Shown here in pieces: positions 51,886-60,476 of a DNA stretch of 64,000 nt; within the stretch, counting starts at the first letter, position 1; each line of letters begins with the position of its first letter. Origin of the DNA: Pseudomonas putida (GTDB lineage: Bacteria > Pseudomonadota > Gammaproteobacteria > Pseudomonadales > Pseudomonadaceae); assembly GCF_016406145.1 (NCBI RefSeq), contig NZ_CP066306.1, forward strand, positions 3,534,001 through 3,598,000, written 5' to 3'. The notes beneath the pieces are model-generated. The model worked only from the letters and a program-made list of their open reading frames with translations. It was not told the origin of the DNA and did no database searches. A program made the position numbers and the translations under genes.

Positions 51886-54664
51886 GAAAGTCTCTCACTT
51901 TTGATAGAAGATGAACGTTTGGATTTTCTCGGCGAACAGATCGACCTCCAAGGACCGCAAGATAGGGCTCTCCCTCTATAATTCCCATTCTGCGACTCAA
52001 GCTGTCAGCCATCCATCGACTTGATGCTGTTTTAGCTCTTTCACGGACGCATATTTCCAGCAAGGCGCCTTGATCTATGCTTTTCGCAGAAATAACTTCC
52101 TCTTGGATATTGCGAATAGTCGCTCCTTTTTCAAATCCGCCCTGCTGCACGCAGAGATCGTATAGCGCAACATAAGTAACCACACCCACACGCTCCATAG
52201 CCGACGGCGCAACCCCCCTCATGTGCCTGATACATTTGACAACATTAGAGTGATACGCGGCCGCTTCACTCAACTGAATCTTCTGGAACTCCTCGACATC
52301 TCCAATCGCTTGGAACGCCTGCCTCCACCCTACCCTGTTCGTACGAAGGACTCCTCTAGCCCATGAAAGTTGAGCAGCCGTATTTTTATTAACAAGCGCC
52401 GCTTCTAGAGAGGCGTAATCCATATTTAAAGGAAAACATCCAGAGAAGACCGGAGCGTTCCTTCTAAGCATTTTCAAAAGCAGAGCCCCCAGAGTACCTT
52501 GCCCGAAGTTCCACTGTATGAGTCCAAACGAAGTACCCTGGCCATCAAAATCGTCTGCTAACGCATGGTAGTCCAACGAGCGGCGCCCCTCATAACCACC
52601 GCTTACCAAAAGCGCCAACTCGATAGCCTCGTCTAGAGTTATACAACTCGATTGAGTCTCAAACAGCCCCACCAGACCAACTGAATGCAGATGATAAACC
52701 TGCCCGTTACTTGGCAACCCGGCCTTCTCCGCCACATCGCCCCACCAACTCAGCTGTTCTATCCGCTGCTTTTCTGCAAGCCAATTGATATGAGGAGTCG
52801 AGCCCGTGTGCCCAAGAATCTCATCCAGAATATCCCACTTTTGCGGTCTGTAATGCCATTCGCTTTCGCAATAGATGATCAAGCGTGAAAGCGCCTGAGC
52901 GTGCGCAGGAATTCGAATTACTGCCCGCAATTCCTCCGCTGTGATCTTTTTATCACCATCACCATCACCATCAATGAAATTAAATAACCGCTCCTTGATA
53001 GGCCCCTTATCACCAGCATCCGCCACAGGGCCATATCGCCTTATTTGCTCGTCTGTCAGACGCTTGAGTGAGCGTAAAGAAGCAGCCATGAATTCTGGCG
53101 GAGAGGTGTAATCGGTAATGACCTCATAGCCCTCCCAAGCCCACGGACTCGTCCATTGCTCGCCCCCCTTCTCCACTCTCACCCATCCGTCCAGAAGCTG
53201 GTTTTTCTCATTACTCAGCAAACCTTCAAGGCGATACCAATTGCAGGCTTCACGCTCACCAGCCTCGGATATTGCAATTTTATGCGTAGAGGGCAACCCA
53301 TCCAGCAAAGACCTGGGGACGAATAAATCGGCACCATTTAGTTGACTTTCGTCGTTTTGAGTCGGCGGGAGCATCTCTCCGAAGTGGTGCTTGTGCACCA
53401 CCACGACCGTGCCCTTTGCCAGCTTAAGCAAAGTCTTGTCTTTTGCCGGAAGCCCCTTTTCCCAGATTCGACACTGAGCAATAAAGCGCCCCACGTCGCG
53501 ATCACTAAAAACTTCCAAGTGCAGTTTTCGCTCGGGCTGAATTGCAGAATAATCTTGGTACTGGCCGATATGGCCTATCAATGCGCCTGCCTTAATAGGT
53601 AATGGCTTATCAAGAACACATATTACACCGTGCGCTCTAGGCACAGGCAAAGCCTGCAGCGAGTCGAAATGAACAAACTGCACCACACGCTCCAATTTGC
53701 GAAATTCACCCTCGCCACTGATTTTTACCTGCGTACCTTTGGGCAGGCCAGGTTTGCGGAGGCTAGGTTTGGAATTAATTTCATCATGAATAGTTAGCCC
53801 AGCCTTTGTACGGTACTCTCCCCCTTCGACCGGCTCCAACTGATCGAAGCGAACATACCCGAGCATTGACCCGCCTGCATCCAATAATCGCGCGGGCCCC
53901 ATCGTATCTTGCAGCCTGCGATACGCTCCTTCCCCACTGACCCTTACTCGTGATCCTTGCGGCAGCAGATCAATGACGATCCCTCTTTTCTCTTGGTTGC
54001 GCACGTTAAGCCCTAGCCTTGCCGACAGATTCGGATCTGCATCCTTCGCGGTCATCGGAACAATGTAGTCATCCTTCTTTTCCCAAAACTGCGGGCGCGC
54101 TATCGTAGGCGTACTCTGATAGACCGCCCCATCCTGCAAGTGCATGTAAAGACTATAGATAATCAAGGATGGCGGAGTATCATTGCTTCCCTGAAGCTTA
54201 GGTGCTTCCAGCCGATGACGAACCAATACAAAATTTCGAGAAAAGGGCTTAGGCGCCGGCTTTTTGTTTTCAACGTAACTCGTCACGACGGAGTTCATAT
54301 CAGTACGGTAAGCCACCACCTCACCATCTGCTATGCAAACAACGCTGGACTGATCAAGCACACCCGCAGTGCCACTGTCAAAGTGAACACCTCCATGCCA
54401 CAGCCCGCCAGCTCCCAGCGGGTAATAGCCCGCTGTCGAATTCGCCAGTTGGGTAAGCTGATCTATCACACTGGCTTTATTTTTCTGTTTGAAGGGATAG
54501 CTCCAATTCTTTACGGGTTGGAGCGTACTGACATCGGCTGCGGATGAGCTGATTGGTTTTCCATCAGGCGTCGGATAGATCGGACCTACAGACTTCTCCG
54601 TCTTAGATTCATCGAGTCCCCCTCCAAACATATCAGTCAACCACTTCAAGCTACGCTCAGCCAT
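51869..54664 (-). CDS. T6SS effector 1: M23-like scaffold with lysozyme-superfamily-like C-terminus
   Basis: 931 residues, no signal peptide. Residues about 53-395 look like an M23 peptidase fold split by SH3-like segments: HGGVH (His90, His94), YMHLQ (His175) and LHLEV (His382). The usual Asp is His94 and the first His of HxH is Lys380, so catalysis is doubtful. An EF-hand loop runs from Asp567 to Glu578. The C-terminal 250 residues hold VSGGYEG (Glu692) and DFDGQGTSFGLIQWNFGQGT, like peptidoglycan glycosidases of the lysozyme superfamily. It follows PAAR 2 and precedes a secreted small protein. The fold of the C-terminus is inferred from motifs. Confidence 0.75.
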   Translation of the reverse strand: MAERSLKWLTDMFGGGLDESKTEKSVGPIYPTPDGKPISSSAADVSTLQPVKNWSYPFKQKNKASVIDQLTQLANSTAGYYPLGAGGLWHGGVHFDSGTAGVLDQSSVVCIADGEVVAYRTDMNSVVTSYVENKKPAPKPFSRNFVLVRHRLEAPKLQGSNDTPPSLIIYSLYMHLQDGAVYQSTPTIARPQFWEKKDDYIVPMTAKDADPNLSARLGLNVRNQEKRGIVIDLLPQGSRVRVSGEGAYRRLQDTMGPARLLDAGGSMLGYVRFDQLEPVEGGEYRTKAGLTIHDEINSKPSLRKPGLPKGTQVKISGEGEFRKLERVVQFVHFDSLQALPVPRAHGVICVLDKPLPIKAGALIGHIGQYQDYSAIQPERKLHLEVFSDRDVGRFIAQCRIWEKGLPAKDKTLLKLAKGTVVVVHKHHFGEMLPPTQNDESQLNGADLFVPRSLLDGLPSTHKIAISEAGEREACNWYRLEGLLSNEKNQLLDGWVRVEKGGEQWTSPWAWEGYEVITDYTSPPEFMAASLRSLKRLTDEQIRRYGPVADAGDKGPIKERLFNFIDGDGDGDKKITAEELRAVIRIPAHAQALSRLIIYCESEWHYRPQKWDILDEILGHTGSTPHINWLAEKQRIEQLSWWGDVAEKAGLPSNGQVYHLHSVGLVGLFETQSSCITLDEAIELALLVSGGYEGRRSLDYHALADDFDGQGTSFGLIQWNFGQGTLGALLLKMLRRNAPVFSGCFPLNMDYASLEAALVNKNTAAQLSWARGVLRTNRVGWRQAFQAIGDVEEFQKIQLSEAAAYHSNVVKCIRHMRGVAPSAMERVGVVTYVALYDLCVQQGGFEKGATIRNIQEEVISAKSIDQGALLEICVRERAKTASSRWMADSLSRRMGIIEGEPYLAVLGGRSVRRENPNVHLLSKVRDFHVCDI

Positions 54665-54693
54665 GACGCATCACTCCATATCTCAGAGAACAT

Positions 54694-54954
54694 TCATCCT
54701 GAAAATACTGTAAATTTTAACATTAGAACGCACCCGCACGCACAACGGTGTCCGTCAAAGGCAACTGGCACACCGTTATCTCTGAAAGCGGAATGCCCTT
54801 CTGCGATTACAGTGCGTCCATGGCCAGGAACAGGGCAACTGACGGGATCCCCTTCACGAGCTACGTGAGTACCGCCAAAGCGCATTGAACTAGAACCAGC
54901 AAGCACGGTTCCACCCTCGATTGTTCTGTCGCCAACTCGCATCACTCCCCTCAT
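54694..54954 (-). CDS. PAAR-domain spike-tip protein (PAAR 2)
   Basis: 86 residues from ATG 54954 with AAGGAG upstream. One PAAR repeat (RVGDRTIEGGTVLAGSSSMR) and the zinc-binding region CPVPGHGRTVIAEGHSAF through HRCACGCVL. The tail FTVFSG repeats the ending of VgrG (TTVFSG). It sits between immunity 2 and effector 1, so it may carry effector 1 on the spike. Confidence 0.92.
   Translation of the reverse strand: MRGVMRVGDRTIEGGTVLAGSSSMRFGGTHVAREGDPVSCPVPGHGRTVIAEGHSAFRDNGVPVAFDGHRCACGCVLMLKFTVFSG
54727..54915. repeat. 189-bp direct repeat, copy in PAAR 2
   Basis: Partner of 50826-51014, about 93% identical and in the same orientation. Recombination between the two would remove or swap the effector 1 cassette. 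Confidence 0.85.
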
Positions 54955-55025
54955 CAAAACTCCTTGAATCTAAACAAAATTCCGGGGTGCCTACTGCTGC
55001 ACCTAAAAAGAAAAGGGGAAGCTCC

Positions 55026-55439
55026 TTAGTCAATAAATTCTCCCTCACAGGACAAGTGATCAGCCACACCCCGTACGAATTTCACCTCGCAATTCACAAT
55101 CTTCTCCCCAATTGGGTTCAGTGGAGTAATGCCAATTTCAAAAAACAGCCTACCATCCGCAAAGTAGCCCCGCTTAAAATCAACATCAGCAAAGTCCGAA
55201 TTAAAATCCTTACCATTCAGATCACAAATTCGCGACTCAGCAGCAATCCGCCCTTTACCTCCCGGGACAAGATTATGAATGGCAAGACACGCATCTTGAC
55301 TAGTTACTACGTAACGAACCAATTGCCCACCAGCGCGCCCTGTCCCTGCCATGAGCAACCGGCTGCAGTCAAAGCCGCCAGTCCCAAGCGCATCTGACAC
55401 AAATAAAAAAATAAACGCCATCGCTGAAAAAATCTTCAT
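55026..55439 (-). CDS. Probable periplasmic immunity protein 2
   Basis: 137 residues. Signal peptide MKIFSAMAFIFLFVSDALGT, then a mature domain with four Cys (DCSRLL, DACLAI, ICDLNG, NCEVKF, and later SCEGEF). The ATG overlaps the stop of effector 2 (ATGA). Export and position suggest a cognate inhibitor of the pesticin-like domain. No sequence match to immunity 1 is seen, which fits different toxin ends. Family unknown. Confidence 0.65.
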   Translation of the reverse strand: MKIFSAMAFIFLFVSDALGTGGFDCSRLLMAGTGRAGGQLVRYVVTSQDACLAIHNLVPGGKGRIAAESRICDLNGKDFNSDFADVDFKRGYFADGRLFFEIGITPLNPIGEKIVNCEVKFVRGVADHLSCEGEFID

Positions 55440-58090
55440 TTAATATACTCAACTCTTTGGCGAAACCTCTCACCCGGCACATTTCGTCGAGTCCAATTAC
55501 TTCTATCCTTAAGAGCAGACCGCACAGACTCTAAGTCATTCTCAACAAACGGCTTCTGAATGAACCTTCTGGTTTCAATAACATAATCCCCTCTATACAC
55601 AAGATCTATCATAATATTCTGAATTCTAGGATCAACCAACTCCCACTTTAATTCACCGAACTCCTCAACATTTTTTACCTGTCGAGAAATTCTAAAAACC
55701 TCACCTCTCATAAACTCATAGATATTGATAAATAACTCATACTGCTGCTTTCGGGTAATTACGTGCGCCCTCACCATCGAAGGGGCTCTGCTGTAATAAG
55801 CTTGAGCCTTACCACCAGTAAGGCCGCTGGCATTTAGCAACCACGAAAGTAGAGGCTCCCCAATCCCAGCACCAACCAAATCCTTCGCAGGATTAGCTCG
55901 CTGCCCGAGATCATAACCTCGACCAATAGTTATTCCAGATTCTCCTCCAGGCCAGTGTACAACTCGGCTAAAATGCCTATGACCTGGAATATCATTACCT
56001 TCCACATCGAAGGTGAATTGCCCATGAGGAACGCTTAACCATCTCAGATCATTATCATCGACCAATCCGAGATTCACCAACAGGCCCATAGGGTTAAAAT
56101 GATAGACCCGGCCATCCGCAGGAAGCCACAATTTCGCGGCCACTTCAGGCCACCAACTTGATTGTTTAATTCGCTCTTTCTCTGCCAACCAATTGACATT
56201 TGGAGTCGAGCCCGAATGCCCAAATATCTCATCTAAAGCATCCGACTTGTGCGCCGCGTAGTACCATTCACTTTCGTAATTGACCACCAGCTTCGAGAGC
56301 TTTTGGGCACCTGAAGGCGTTTGAAGTGCCGACCGCAGTTCATTCGCAGTGACCTTCCCATCACCGTCTCGATCAATCAGTTGACGCAAGCGAACCTTTA
56401 CTTTCGATTTGTCGCCTTCATCTGCTATTGGCCCATATTGCTTAAACTGCTCCTCCGTAAGACGCTTTTCTGACCGGAACGACGCAGCCATCAGTTCCGC
56501 AGGAGTTGTGTAATCTGTAATGACTTCATACCCGTCCCATTCCCACGCACTTACCCAGGGTGTGACGCCTATCTCTTCCTTTACCCAACCCTTCAGCATC
56601 TTGTTTGATGCGTCATTGAGTACATCTTCAAGGTAGTACCAGTTACAGGCATTACGTCCCTCTGTGGCGGGCACAGTAATCTTATGCACTGGAGGCAACC
56701 CATCCAGCGAGGCTTTGGGAAGTAGCAGATCGGCGTCACTTATCGAATGTTCTGAGACCTCGGCAGGTGGATTGCTTTTACTGAAGCCTTCTCGGTGCGC
56801 TACAACCACCGTGCCCTTTTTAAACTTCAGCCAGTTTCTTAGATCCGGCGATAGACCCTTGCTCCATTTACGACAGCTATCAATGAACGTTTTCACATCC
56901 TCTGCAGTAAGTACCTCTAAATGCAGCCTTGCCTCCGGCTCAGCCGCTGAACAGTCTTGGTATTTACCCACATGCCCAATCAAGCCCCCTGCCTTTATAG
57001 GAAACGGCTTCTCAAGCACCACTATTTCATTATACGCACAGGGCTCCAGAAGACTCCTTAAAGAACCAAAATACACATACTGCGCAACGCTCTCCAACTT
57101 GCGCAGCGAGCCTTCACCACTAATCTTAATTTGCGTGTCCTTCGGTAGCCTCAGGCTCTCCCGATCACCCTTACCATCTGCCTGCGAATATACTATTAGC
57201 TGGTCTTTTGCACGAAAACCATCCTCAAGGGGATCCAACTGATCGAATCGAACATAACCTCGCAAGCCACTGTCATCCAACAGCCCGGCGGGACCAGAGG
57301 TATTTTCCAACTTGCGATAATCACCTTCTCCACTGATCAGTATGCGACTACCTTGAGGCAGGTGATCTATTACAATCCCCTTGCTCACTTGATGTCGCAC
57401 GTTCGCGCCCAGCACGGTCGAGTCTTTTTTGCTTCTATCCTTCGCAGACGGAGAGACAATATAATCCCCCTTGTCCTGCCAGAATGCTGGACGATCAAGG
57501 TTGGAGCTATCACGATAGCTCGATCCATCCTGCAAATGCATGTACAGACTATAGAAAATTAGTGAGGGAGGGGATTCTTTGCTACCGTCAATTTCTGGCG
57601 CTTCCATCCGATGGCGGACAAGTACAAAATTGCGAGAGAACTGGCACTTTTTGGCAGCTTTGTTAACTACGTATTCTGTCTCTGACGCTTCCATATCTAT
57701 TAGGTAAGCCACCACCTCACCATCTGCTATGCATGACACGCTACCTTGATCAAGAACACTCCCTGTGCAACTATCAAAGTGAATTCCGCCATGCCATAGC
57801 CCGCTACCCCCCAACGGGAAATACCCAGCTCTCGCATTCGCCAACTGCGTGAGTTGGTGCAAGATATTGACATACCCTTTTTGCTTAAATGGATGACTCC
57901 AATTTTGCACAAGAAGCCAGCTAACATTCACTCTCGGCATATCCTGAGCGTCATCGGTCACTGCCACGCCACGAGAAGACACCGAGTTATTCGGTACTTC
58001 TTCAGCGACTGGACGAACGGCAGCATCTGTTTCTGGCTCGGCATCTTTTCCGAACCAATCACTGAACCATTTAAGTAAACCTTCAGACAT
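55436..58090 (-). CDS. T6SS effector 2: M23-like scaffold with pesticin/T4-lysozyme-like muramidase
   Basis: 884 residues from ATG 58090; a GTG at 58105 is unlikely. The first 660 residues follow effector 1 closely: HGGIH (His100, His104), YMHLQ (His185), LHLEV (His390) with Arg388 in place of the catalytic His, and an EF-hand loop Asp573-Glu584. The C-terminal 190 residues differ. VEGND (Glu697), GITIG (Thr721) and GYDLG (Asp727) reproduce the Glu/Thr/Asp triad and spacing of pesticin and T4 lysozyme. It would cut the glycan of peptidoglycan. It follows vgrG after about 20 bp. Confidence 0.82.
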   Translation of the reverse strand: MSEGLLKWFSDWFGKDAEPETDAAVRPVAEEVPNNSVSSRGVAVTDDAQDMPRVNVSWLLVQNWSHPFKQKGYVNILHQLTQLANARAGYFPLGGSGLWHGGIHFDSCTGSVLDQGSVSCIADGEVVAYLIDMEASETEYVVNKAAKKCQFSRNFVLVRHRMEAPEIDGSKESPPSLIFYSLYMHLQDGSSYRDSSNLDRPAFWQDKGDYIVSPSAKDRSKKDSTVLGANVRHQVSKGIVIDHLPQGSRILISGEGDYRKLENTSGPAGLLDDSGLRGYVRFDQLDPLEDGFRAKDQLIVYSQADGKGDRESLRLPKDTQIKISGEGSLRKLESVAQYVYFGSLRSLLEPCAYNEIVVLEKPFPIKAGGLIGHVGKYQDCSAAEPEARLHLEVLTAEDVKTFIDSCRKWSKGLSPDLRNWLKFKKGTVVVAHREGFSKSNPPAEVSEHSISDADLLLPKASLDGLPPVHKITVPATEGRNACNWYYLEDVLNDASNKMLKGWVKEEIGVTPWVSAWEWDGYEVITDYTTPAELMAASFRSEKRLTEEQFKQYGPIADEGDKSKVKVRLRQLIDRDGDGKVTANELRSALQTPSGAQKLSKLVVNYESEWYYAAHKSDALDEIFGHSGSTPNVNWLAEKERIKQSSWWPEVAAKLWLPADGRVYHFNPMGLLVNLGLVDDNDLRWLSVPHGQFTFDVEGNDIPGHRHFSRVVHWPGGESGITIGRGYDLGQRANPAKDLVGAGIGEPLLSWLLNASGLTGGKAQAYYSRAPSMVRAHVITRKQQYELFINIYEFMRGEVFRISRQVKNVEEFGELKWELVDPRIQNIMIDLVYRGDYVIETRRFIQKPFVENDLESVRSALKDRSNWTRRNVPGERFRQRVEYIK

Positions 58091-58110
58091 AAGGCATCCC
58101 CCCACCTTTC

Positions 58111-60474
58111 CTAACCTGAAAATACAGTGGTATTTAGCGATTCTGGATCATGATTCGCCAAAGGAGGCATGGACGGAACATCTATCATCTTCTTTGCAGG
58201 CTCTTCTAAATATTCGAAGCTTGCAGCCTTGATTAGGCAATCGCCTTCCGTCCCAGACTCAATACTGCACGCATCTATCGCGATATAACTCCCACCCGCA
58301 TTGAGTGTAATCTTCTTCTTCGCCGTGATCCGGATCTCATCTTCAGTACTACAAATTTCCAGACCATGCCGTGCAATTAGCGACAATGCGTCGTTCTGCG
58401 CCTGGATACTGACTGGCCCTTGGTTGGCAATGAGCTTGATGCCCAATTTGCGCACAAACACACTCAGCCCCTGTCCTATCCCAACAAACAACCGCTTGAC
58501 CACGCTGACATCGGCCTCACCACCGGCGTTGAGCATCAGGTTCTTTTGCGCTGCCAGCTGAAGATGGCCGCCACTGGTTAGCGAGATCCCCTGAGGGGCG
58601 CTCAGTATCAGGACCGAGGATTTGAGCTGTTCCAGATCTTGCTTAAGCAGGTCCAGCTGGGCCTGGACATCCGCAGGCTCCGCCTTGCACGCCTGAGCGT
58701 CATCCGAAAGCCCTTCCAACTGCTCTTTGGCCTGATCCAGGCGCTCCAGGACAGCAGCCATTTCGAGCATGTGCCCCTTGGCCCCTGGCTGCGTATCAGC
58801 ACTGATGAAGATGCCGCTGCCACCGCGCATGGCGACATGCCCATCGGTGCGTAGTTCTGCCCCCGCCCCTCGGGGTTTGCGCTCAGCGTCAACCACATGC
58901 CCCAGATTGAGCTGGCTCTTGCCGCTGTGCTCGGTACTGAGCTTGATGTGCTCCTGTCCACGCGTATCGTCCAGCCGGAACTTGTTGTTGGCCGGAGTCC
59001 GCAGCACATTGCGTTTGTAGTTGCGCAGCGTCACGTGGTCGGGATGTTCACTGTCGTGCAAGGCATAAGCGATGTAGGGGCGGTCCGGATCGCCTTGCTC
59101 AAACGCCACCGCCACTTCGGTACCGCAGATCAACGGCAAGTGCAGGCCATGGGTGTCACCCGCGTAAGGCCGTGCCAGTCGTAGCCAGACACTCTCCTCG
59201 CCTGCACGCCAGGTGTCCCGGTCAAACAGGAAATTGACCCGGTAGCGGCCCTCCATATCGATATGGCCATAAGGATCGTTCTTTTGCGTACTGGTGACCC
59301 GCGCCGGCACCGTACCGGCAATCTGTGGCTTGCCCAGCAATTTTGGCCGAAAGCCTATCGCCTCCGAGTAGGGAATCGCGTCGAACTTGGCCTCCAAGCT
59401 CCGGTCGCGTGCTGCCTCGACGGTCAAATGTGTAATGACCACCCCAGGCTCGAACACCTGTGGCGCCCCGTCAGAGACCGTCAGCACTTGCCCTGGGGCA
59501 AGCGTCACGCTGCTGCTAACGCCATTGCAACGCGTCTGGTCGTTGAGAAAGCGTTCATGATTCAGGCGCGCATAGAAATAGCCACTTTCGCTGAGCAGGT
59601 CCTCATCCTGGTCAATGGCGTCACCCAGCGCGGTATAGGGTTCGCCGTAGTGATAGCCTTCGCCATAGGTGGTGGTGGCACCTCGGCTGTGATCAACCTC
59701 ACCATCCAGGAAGGCGGCCGCGTCCCGGTGGTGATAAGCCCGCACATTGATGTGCTGCTCCACCACCTGATGCTCAACTTGGAGCGCCCATACGCCCTCC
59801 TGCCCATTGCTGGTCAAACCCGACAGCGGGCGATGCGGCAGCGTGAGTCCAAACTGGTAGTGGCGTTGATGGTCGTGAAACTCGACCACATCGAGGGAAA
59901 GGCGATCATCGTGGGTGAAGCGATACCAGATGCCGACCTCCGCCAGCAGGCGGCTGATGAAGGCCAGATCGCTCTCACCGTACTGCATGACCTGTTCACG
60001 CTTGGGATACTCGCGCGCCAGGTCAAACAAGAAGTGCTGCCCTTCGAACTGGTGGCGACTACGGAGAACACTTTCAACGATTTCCGGCACCGACTGATGC
60101 TGGTAGATCCGGTACTGCTTGCCACGCCCGAGCAATGCCAGGTGCGCTTCGAGTGTGACTTGGTAGCGGGCTTCATCCCGGGAGCCGGAGACACGCTTGA
60201 AACCGGTGATCACGCCATGCAGCGTACGTGAAGCAGCGTTAATCATTGAGAGCTGGACGGTGGGTTGAGACTTGCCCAGATAGAAGCTGGCATCCTTCCC
60301 GAGGATCTGCGCAGCCTCGATATCCTGCTCCGGGGAAGTGAATACCACGGTGTACTTGAACGGTTTGCTCAGCCACTCTTCACCTTTGAACGACAGTACA
60401 TCAAGCTCAACAGCAAGCTGGTCGACTTCAAGCTGGTAGTGGTTATGGGTGAAACCCATTATTGGCTTCGTCAT
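58111..60474 (-). CDS. vgrG: T6SS spike protein VgrG
   Basis: 787 residues from ATG 60474 with GAGGGGG, two nt after the clpV stop. gp27-like N-terminal region (residues 1-370), the gp5-like OB fold (VPARVTSTQKNDPYGHIDME) and the VgrG C-terminal needle with DUF2345 (QGISLTSGGHLQLAAQKNLM). Short tail ending TTVFSG. VgrG trimers form the spike that carries PAAR and effectors. Both effector cassettes lie directly downstream. Confidence 0.95.
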   Translation of the reverse strand: MTKPIMGFTHNHYQLEVDQLAVELDVLSFKGEEWLSKPFKYTVVFTSPEQDIEAAQILGKDASFYLGKSQPTVQLSMINAASRTLHGVITGFKRVSGSRDEARYQVTLEAHLALLGRGKQYRIYQHQSVPEIVESVLRSRHQFEGQHFLFDLAREYPKREQVMQYGESDLAFISRLLAEVGIWYRFTHDDRLSLDVVEFHDHQRHYQFGLTLPHRPLSGLTSNGQEGVWALQVEHQVVEQHINVRAYHHRDAAAFLDGEVDHSRGATTTYGEGYHYGEPYTALGDAIDQDEDLLSESGYFYARLNHERFLNDQTRCNGVSSSVTLAPGQVLTVSDGAPQVFEPGVVITHLTVEAARDRSLEAKFDAIPYSEAIGFRPKLLGKPQIAGTVPARVTSTQKNDPYGHIDMEGRYRVNFLFDRDTWRAGEESVWLRLARPYAGDTHGLHLPLICGTEVAVAFEQGDPDRPYIAYALHDSEHPDHVTLRNYKRNVLRTPANNKFRLDDTRGQEHIKLSTEHSGKSQLNLGHVVDAERKPRGAGAELRTDGHVAMRGGSGIFISADTQPGAKGHMLEMAAVLERLDQAKEQLEGLSDDAQACKAEPADVQAQLDLLKQDLEQLKSSVLILSAPQGISLTSGGHLQLAAQKNLMLNAGGEADVSVVKRLFVGIGQGLSVFVRKLGIKLIANQGPVSIQAQNDALSLIARHGLEICSTEDEIRITAKKKITLNAGGSYIAIDACSIESGTEGDCLIKAASFEYLEEPAKKMIDVPSMPPLANHDPESLNTTVFSG

Positions 60475-60476
60475 GA

